A stretch of DNA of 64,000 bases from a virus: the IMG/VR virus record IMGVR_UViG_3300025759_000062, positions 1 to 64,000 of that record. One strand, 5' to 3'. This document shows, one piece after another, positions 58,130 through 64,000 of the stretch. The number at the start of each line of letters is the position of its first letter. Position 1 is the first letter of the stretch. Under the pieces are notes generated by a model, which was given only the letters and a program-made list of their open reading frames with translations, did not search any database and was not told the origin of the DNA. The position numbers and the translations under genes were made by a program.

Positions 58130-60664
58130 ATGGCAAAGATTAGATTAAAAAAATTACCTGATGGCTTTGAAGTCAGAGATGGTAAAGTTGTAAAGAAGAT
58201 GCAGCAGGGTGGTATGATGACTGGTGATCAGTTTAACTATGGCCTTATTACATCTCCATATAATTTAGGCAATGATCAATTTAATAATAGCAGTGATAAA
58301 AGCGTAAGATACTCATTGTCATCTGTACCAAAAGAAGTTGCTAATATAGAAGCAGAGGGTGGAGAGACCGTCCTAACTGATTTAAATAATGATGGCCAAT
58401 TTGGTCTATATAATATTACTGGTCCAAGACATAGCCAAGGTGGTGTACCTATGTACTTACCAGAACAGTCATTTGTATTTTCTGATACAGGCAAGATGAA
58501 GTTTAACAGACAAGAACTTGCAGAGTTTGGTATTGAATCAAGAAAGAAAATGACTCCAGCACAAGTATCTAAGAAGTATCAACTAAATGAATTTATTGGT
58601 GCTATGCAAAATCAAGATGCTGATCTTATTAAAGTTAAGAGTGCAGAACTTATGTTAGATAAAAACCTTATGGGATTATCTAAACTTGCTTTTGGTCAAG
58701 AACAAAAGAAAAACTTTGCTGACGGTGTGCCTTTAGCTTCACACCCATACCTTGTATCAATGGGTATTAATCCTGTTGAATTTACACAGAAGGTAGAAAA
58801 CATTACAGCACAACAAGCTGCTCAAAGAATGTTTGAAACATTACCACCCAATCAACAAGCTCAGGTAATGGCTTTAAGACAGATGATGGAACAAGCTGGT
58901 CAAATGCCACAACAACCTATGGCTGCTTATGGTAAAGAATTACCAAAGGCGCAGTTTGGTTTAGGTTTGCTTAATCCTGAAGATGATTCAGATGGGGATG
59001 GTGTAATAAATAGATTTGACTCTGCACCATTAAATTCAAGAATAGGTGGTTTAAATGCACAACCATTACCAGCAGAAGATCCAAATATATATGAAAATAA
59101 TACAAATAAATCTTTTACTTCTTCAAATGTAACTCCTTCATCTACTTCTCCTTCAAGAGGACGTGGTGGTAGAACACTTGATGTTTCCGGTATTGAAGGT
59201 GGTAGATCTTTAGGTGATAATTATAAACAATATCAGGAACTAGAAAGATTGTTTACTTCTGGTGATGATATCTGGAATAAAACTATTGATAGAGCATATG
59301 AAGCTTTTGCAGCTAATGCCAAAGCTCAAGGTGTTACTAGTATTCCTAGTAGAGATGATATGCTTAATAAATTCTTAGCATATCAGAAAAACAACTATAT
59401 GATTGCAGATCTAATGCCAGATGATTTTAGATATGCAAAAGAACTGGATAGAGGTAGTGGAGATAGAAAGAATAAAAATACTCAAGCATTATTTGATAAA
59501 GCAAGAGAATTATATCCTGACATTTATGAAGGTTACACTATTGATGATAGTGATACAAAATTAAATCAGTTATTCTTCCAAGCTGTTACTATAGCAGATA
59601 AGGATAATGCTGAACCTTATTTATCATATACAGCTACCGGACCTGATCAAAAAACAAACTGGGCTGACAACAGAACTGTTTCTAAAGCAGAAGGATTTTA
59701 CGGTAATAACACACTGAATCAATTCTTACAGGTTAAAGAACCAATTAAACCTGAACCACCAGAAGAAACACCAGGTCCTAAACCACCACCTACACCTCCT
59801 CCATATACACCTGAAGATGGTAAATTTTGGATACAAGATATGTTAAAGATGGGTGCTCTTGCAATGAGAGACAGAGATATGTTTTTACCATATCAACCTG
59901 CTGTTGAGATTCCTCAATCAGGTTATGTGCTTGAAGAACCTACAAGACAACTTGCTGATGTTAATGAGCAGTTTAATATTGCAGCTCAAGCTTTAGGTTC
60001 ATTTACTGGTCCTCAGTCTTTGAGTGCTAGAATGGCTAAAGCACAAGGTGATAGCCTTAGAGCTAATGCAAATACCTTTGCTCAAGTACATGGTAGAAAT
60101 ATTGGTACAGTGAACAGAGGTAAACTGGTGGATGCACAGCTTAGATCAGGAGCTCAGAAAGAACAAAGAGATAGAAAGGTTAAGTTATATGATGATACTC
60201 AACTAACTCTTCAAAACTATATGGATGAGAAGAACTTAGATAGAGAGCAAATGGCTGATTTACAAGCCAATGCATATACTAACATGGCTAATACTTACAA
60301 CTTAAATACATTGTATCCATATTTTAACATTGATCCTACTACTGGTGGTATGATTGGTTTAAGTGGTGATTTACCAGCATTAGTTGCAAACAAACAGGCA
60401 GCTAATCAATTAAGTCAAATGGAGCAAATGGAACAAGCAGCTCTTGAAATGCAAGGTAGAGGTCTTGATGCTTCTAATATAAATAAAATATTAGATTTGC
60501 AATATGGATCTAAGGCAGGGCCTGTATCAACACAAGGTCTTGATCCTTATTCAGATGTACTAAGGATGATTAGAGAATCTGGTATGCCAACGGGATATGG
60601 TAAAAAAGGTAAAGAGATCAAGAAGTATATTGTTCCCTTCTATACGGGAAAGGTTGGTTCTTAA
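58130..60664 (+). CDS. cargo-type virion protein, 844 aa
   Basis: KKMQQGGMMTGDQ near residue 22 and ELPKAQFGLGLL near 270 repeat the presumed processing motif. AEGGETVLTDLNNDGQFG with HSQGGVPMYLPEQ near 75-115 is a conserved element of cargo proteins in this group. A calcium-type loop (SDGDGVINRFD) lies near 287, a Pro-rich hinge near 540-560, and the C-terminal half is helical with Q/M-rich stretches. Three bases from the previous stop, so co-transcribed. Function unknown. Confidence 0.7.
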   Translation: MAKIRLKKLPDGFEVRDGKVVKKMQQGGMMTGDQFNYGLITSPYNLGNDQFNNSSDKSVRYSLSSVPKEVANIEAEGGETVLTDLNNDGQFGLYNITGPRHSQGGVPMYLPEQSFVFSDTGKMKFNRQELAEFGIESRKKMTPAQVSKKYQLNEFIGAMQNQDADLIKVKSAELMLDKNLMGLSKLAFGQEQKKNFADGVPLASHPYLVSMGINPVEFTQKVENITAQQAAQRMFETLPPNQQAQVMALRQMMEQAGQMPQQPMAAYGKELPKAQFGLGLLNPEDDSDGDGVINRFDSAPLNSRIGGLNAQPLPAEDPNIYENNTNKSFTSSNVTPSSTSPSRGRGGRTLDVSGIEGGRSLGDNYKQYQELERLFTSGDDIWNKTIDRAYEAFAANAKAQGVTSIPSRDDMLNKFLAYQKNNYMIADLMPDDFRYAKELDRGSGDRKNKNTQALFDKARELYPDIYEGYTIDDSDTKLNQLFFQAVTIADKDNAEPYLSYTATGPDQKTNWADNRTVSKAEGFYGNNTLNQFLQVKEPIKPEPPEETPGPKPPPTPPPYTPEDGKFWIQDMLKMGALAMRDRDMFLPYQPAVEIPQSGYVLEEPTRQLADVNEQFNIAAQALGSFTGPQSLSARMAKAQGDSLRANANTFAQVHGRNIGTVNRGKLVDAQLRSGAQKEQRDRKVKLYDDTQLTLQNYMDEKNLDREQMADLQANAYTNMANTYNLNTLYPYFNIDPTTGGMIGLSGDLPALVANKQAANQLSQMEQMEQAALEMQGRGLDASNINKILDLQYGSKAGPVSTQGLDPYSDVLRMIRESGMPTGYGKKGKEIKKYIVPFYTGKVGS

Positions 60665-60722
60665 ACTAAATAAGTGTATAGAAAAAGTTTTTAAAACTTA
60701 AAAAATTTTAGTAAATTAGATT

Positions 60723-63700
60723 ATGGCAACTTACGTACCAGGAAGTCAAATATACGCAAGGGAAACCCAACCTTTTACACCGGATTATAAATTCTTATCC
60801 AATGTATTAGATGTTAGGCAAGACCGTTATGATACAAATTATAAACAATTAAGTGATTTGTATGGTAGAGTTGTATATGCAGACTTATCAAGACAAGATA
60901 CCACTGAGATGAGAGATCAGTATGCAAACCAACTTGCTCCAAAAATTCAACAAATTTCTGGTATGGACCTTTCCTTGCGTCAAAATGTTGATGCTGCACA
61001 AGGTCTATTTAAACCATTCTATGAAGATGATCTTATTGTAAAAGATCTTGTTTACACAAAACAGTTTAAGAAGAATGTACAATTGGCACAGGTTTATAAA
61101 GACTCAGATAATTTAGATCAAAGAAAGAAATACTGGGGTACAGGTATGCAGTATTTAAATTATCAAATGGAAGACTTTAAAACTGCTGATAGAGATGGAG
61201 CTTTAAAACAAGCACTACCCACTTATGTAGAGAATGTAGATCTTATGGCCATGTCAACAAAGCTTCTTGAAGAAGCGGGTTTTGAGGATGTAAAGATTGA
61301 TATTCCTTCTGATGATGGGGCTTGGATTATTACTGAAAAGAATGGCCAGCAGCAAGTGCCTGGTGCATATAACTATTTACAGAAAACCCTTTTGGAAGAT
61401 CCAAGAGTGATTGATGCATATAGAGCTAGTGGTTACGTACAATCAAGAAGTTTTGCTGAAGCTGGTGTAGAATCAGGACAATATGCAAATATATCAGAAG
61501 GTCAGAATGCTTGGGCACGTCAAACACTACAAGACTTAGCACAAAGAAATGCTACAGCAAATGAAATTCTTAAACGTCAGTTTGAAGATGCTTTAGATAC
61601 AAAAGAAAACTGGGAGGCTTATGAGAAAGAAGAAGGTATAGTACCAGGCAGTGATGAAGCTAAAGCAATGATGGATGCACTAGAACACTATGATAAGTTA
61701 AATGGCGCATTACAAAGAAATGAAGAGGATATGCAAAGATTAGATAATACATCTTTGGATGATGATCTTTTATCAAAGGCATATAATCTTCTTATGAGTT
61801 ACAATATTAGTAGTGATATACTTGGTGCTGCTCAAGCATATAGTATGCGTGATTATGAAAGAACTCTAGAAGCTAACCCATATAAGAAGATGGAGATTGA
61901 GCACATATATGATATGGCAGAAATCAATCAACGTCATCTTAATAAAATGAAAGAGATTGAGCATAAAGCTAAGATAGATCCATCAACTAAAGAAGGTGCT
62001 ATTGCTAATTTAGTTGATATGATTTGGGGAGGAAATGCTCCATTAGATGCTCAGTCAACTCAGTTTGAGGAAGCAGAAGATCCAATAGCAAGAAATGCAG
62101 AAGATGCTGCAAACTTTGCAAATAAAACTCTGGAAGAGCAAGTTGCTTTTATCACAGAGATGGATAAATTATCTAAGACAGGTAAGAGTATCCAAGATGT
62201 TGATCTTAATAGAATGACTATAAAGCTTGCAGATGGTACAGACTATACTGGGAGTTATGATCAAATTAGATCAAAGTTATTAGAAAAAGATGAAAGTGGT
62301 ACTCTTGTTAATAGTCCTGCTATTTCAACATTATATAAAGATTCTAAACTAAAACTAGAAACATTACCAGAAACTAATCCTAAAGCAAGTGAGCTTCCAG
62401 CATATGTAGCTCTTACAGGTGCTCAAGAAAATATTAGAGCGCGTGAAAGCATGTCTCTTGATTATGAAGAAACTTATAGTCAAGTTCTTTTTGATAATAT
62501 GAAAAGAATAAGGACAACAGATAAGGGTAAAGAAATTAATAGTCAACTTAATAATGGTGTTCCTTCAATTATTACAGCAGATCCTAAAGCTGTTCTTTTA
62601 GGACAAGTTGATGCGGTTTCTGGAGCTGGTGGATCAGAATTTAAACCTAGATTATTAAGTAAAACAGAGTTTCAAGATATTTATGTAAGTAGAGTTAGAA
62701 ATAAAGCAATCAGAGGCATAGATGATGATGCTTACATGGTAAGAGAAAGAAGATATGATGCAAGTACAAGCATGCGTAAGGGTGCTGGTGGTGACTTTAC
62801 ACATAACTATACATATGTTACATATTTTGATGAAGATGCTGCAAGACGAGAGGCAGATAAACTATATGATGATCAATATGCTGCATTAGGTGGCTCTTTA
62901 AATGAAGCCGTTAATACATCTCTTGGTGGAGCAAGAGTAACACAACCTTTTTCTGCTGATGCATATTTTAGAGGTGTTCCTTTAGATCAAATGAATGCAT
63001 CTGAGTTGTATACTTATAGAGGTTATCAAGAAACATTTAATGTAGAAAATTTAAATAATCCTGATGCGGTTAGTATGTTGATGAACTTAGTTAAACAACA
63101 TAATGAAACAGCTAACAAAATTATTGTAGCTACAGGAGCTTCTACTGCTGAAGAAGTAGAAGCAGAAAATGATCCAACTGCAGCTTACATTTTTGAGAAA
63201 ACTTTGTTAGATACAAAAAGAGCAATGCTAACACCTGATAAAGCAAGTTCAAAAAATTTACTTTATGATATTACATATAATCCCGTTAAGACTGTTGATG
63301 GTGAATCATATGCTTCTTACACCTTAAAATTAACCAGAGATCAGATACAACAATTTGCAGATACTCCTGATAAACAAAATAAAATTACTAAAGAAATTAG
63401 CACAAGTGATATTGTTAAATATTCTGAAATAACAATGCTTGTACCTATGGATCAAGACATGAATCCAAGAGCAGCTGGTAATTATAATTTCTCTGCTATA
63501 GATTTTCAAATAAATATGAGTGATGAAAAGGTTTATAATTATAATCTTTTATCAAATAAAGCAGGTTCTTTTAAAATATTTAATGATGGTGGTTTATATT
63601 ACGTAGCTATGGAAATGATGAAAGTAAATCCTGAAACAGGTTTATTTGAAACCGCTGGTATACAGAGTCCTACTATAATTGTAAATGATGAAGGGCAGCC

Positions 63701-63821
63701 CGTCACTAAAGCAAATATTGATAGATATGCTGCACACTATAGAAGAACTATGGAGGAAATATATAAACAGAATATAGAGCAGCAGAAAGCTTGGAAGAAA
63801 AAAAACGGTATTAAAAAATGA
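60723..63821 (+). CDS. cargo-type virion protein, 1032 aa
   Basis: The N-terminus (MATYVPGSQIYARETQPFTP, then PDYKFLSNVLDVRQDRYD) matches the conserved large protein that follows in crAss-like genomes. Mostly helical with long charged segments (HIYDMAEINQRHLNKMKEIE) and no Cys-rich or enzymatic motif. Unlike the two previous proteins it shows no [KQ]xGG motif. It probably travels with the genome or forms part of the internal core. The TGA overlaps the next ATG (ATGA). Confidence 0.7.
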   Translation: MATYVPGSQIYARETQPFTPDYKFLSNVLDVRQDRYDTNYKQLSDLYGRVVYADLSRQDTTEMRDQYANQLAPKIQQISGMDLSLRQNVDAAQGLFKPFYEDDLIVKDLVYTKQFKKNVQLAQVYKDSDNLDQRKKYWGTGMQYLNYQMEDFKTADRDGALKQALPTYVENVDLMAMSTKLLEEAGFEDVKIDIPSDDGAWIITEKNGQQQVPGAYNYLQKTLLEDPRVIDAYRASGYVQSRSFAEAGVESGQYANISEGQNAWARQTLQDLAQRNATANEILKRQFEDALDTKENWEAYEKEEGIVPGSDEAKAMMDALEHYDKLNGALQRNEEDMQRLDNTSLDDDLLSKAYNLLMSYNISSDILGAAQAYSMRDYERTLEANPYKKMEIEHIYDMAEINQRHLNKMKEIEHKAKIDPSTKEGAIANLVDMIWGGNAPLDAQSTQFEEAEDPIARNAEDAANFANKTLEEQVAFITEMDKLSKTGKSIQDVDLNRMTIKLADGTDYTGSYDQIRSKLLEKDESGTLVNSPAISTLYKDSKLKLETLPETNPKASELPAYVALTGAQENIRARESMSLDYEETYSQVLFDNMKRIRTTDKGKEINSQLNNGVPSIITADPKAVLLGQVDAVSGAGGSEFKPRLLSKTEFQDIYVSRVRNKAIRGIDDDAYMVRERRYDASTSMRKGAGGDFTHNYTYVTYFDEDAARREADKLYDDQYAALGGSLNEAVNTSLGGARVTQPFSADAYFRGVPLDQMNASELYTYRGYQETFNVENLNNPDAVSMLMNLVKQHNETANKIIVATGASTAEEVEAENDPTAAYIFEKTLLDTKRAMLTPDKASSKNLLYDITYNPVKTVDGESYASYTLKLTRDQIQQFADTPDKQNKITKEISTSDIVKYSEITMLVPMDQDMNPRAAGNYNFSAIDFQINMSDEKVYNYNLLSNKAGSFKIFNDGGLYYVAMEMMKVNPETGLFETAGIQSPTIIVNDEGQPVTKANIDRYAAHYRRTMEEIYKQNIEQQKAWKKKNGIKK

Positions 63822-64000
63822 GCATTGACAAAAAAGTAGCCAACACTCCAGAGTCAAACATACAAACTGAACCATTTTACAATCCAAACGGTTTTGAGTT
63901 TACACCGGTAGAAGAAATGTTTGATAAAGACTTTGACGTAGAAAGCGTTCAAGGTATGGATGAGTACATGAAAGAATTGAATGCCATTGCACCTGTTGTC
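63818..64000 (+). CDS. next virion gene, cut by window end
   Basis: Open for 61 codons to the end of the window, starting MSIDKKVANTPESNIQTEPF. Coupled with the previous gene by ATGA. Position suggests another cargo-type protein, but too little is visible to say. Confidence 0.7.
   Translation, partial: MSIDKKVANTPESNIQTEPFYNPNGFEFTPVEEMFDKDFDVESVQGMDEYMKELNAIAPVV

Noticed and set aside
60664-60722. Terminator before the 1032-residue protein
   Set aside because: Only an AAGTTTT/AAAACTT palindrome in an AT-rich stretch; no GC in the stem.

Overview
The window is part of an AT-rich tailed-phage genome. The architecture fits a crAss-like podovirus of a Bacteroidota host, probably environmental or flavobacterial. 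Four things point there. (1) The right-hand block runs HU/IHF-like protein, terminase large subunit, portal, acidic scaffold-like protein, major capsid candidate, head/adaptor proteins, fibres, ring/adaptor proteins, a giant stabilisation (muzzle-like) protein and very large cargo-type virion proteins, which is the crAss-like order. (2) Start codons mostly follow A-rich leaders such as AACAATTATG rather than Shine-Dalgarno sites, as is usual in Bacteroidota. (3) Two intergenic regions carry the Bacteroidota promoter pattern TTG/TTTG, 17-18 bp, TAnnTTTG. (4) TAA, TAG and TGA all end genes, so the standard code applies. No DNA polymerase, phage RNA polymerase or integrase lies in the window.

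Layout. Positions 1-8887 hold a minus-strand cluster of small, mostly unrecognised, presumably early genes. It includes a compact SF2 helicase, an HNH nuclease, a helix-turn-helix protein, several one-pass membrane peptides, three tRNAs (Met-CAT, Leu-TAA, Arg-TCT), a tandem duplicated gene pair next to the divergent promoter region, and several intergenic stretches that look like structured RNA. Positions 8888-9139 are the divergent control region, with a possible attenuator facing right. Positions 9140-14313 hold plus-strand lysis and accessory genes: a secreted beta-barrel-like protein, an amidase endolysin, an HU/IHF homologue, a zinc-ribbon protein, a PD-(D/E)XK nuclease and a GroES-like co-chaperonin. 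Positions 14313-26873 hold packaging and head genes. Positions 26877-43033 hold fibre and receptor-binding genes with shared repeats, an S74 intramolecular chaperone and Cys-rich Ig/Fn3 proteins. Positions 43155-51674 hold a metallophosphoesterase, the ring/adaptor proteins and the 1703-residue stabilisation protein. Positions 51674-64000 hold giant cargo-type proteins.

The most unusual object is the 1520-residue protein at 51674-56236. It begins with a SET-like domain. It then carries two copies of a module resembling the pre-toxin linker of polymorphic toxins, each followed by a different uncharacterised domain, and it ends with a lysozyme/transglycosylase-like domain. Most modules are separated by short [KQ]xGG or KAQxG motifs that recur in the next two proteins. 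I read it as a multi-domain effector carried in the virion and possibly cut into pieces, delivered with the DNA. The modules are visible in the sequence; the function is inference.

Expression. Strong terminators follow the major capsid gene, the 406-residue protein, the Fn3 protein and the metallophosphoesterase. A 20-bp AT-rich element (about TTTGTATATTATNNATGTAA) recurs in front of at least seven plus-strand units and may be the late promoter.
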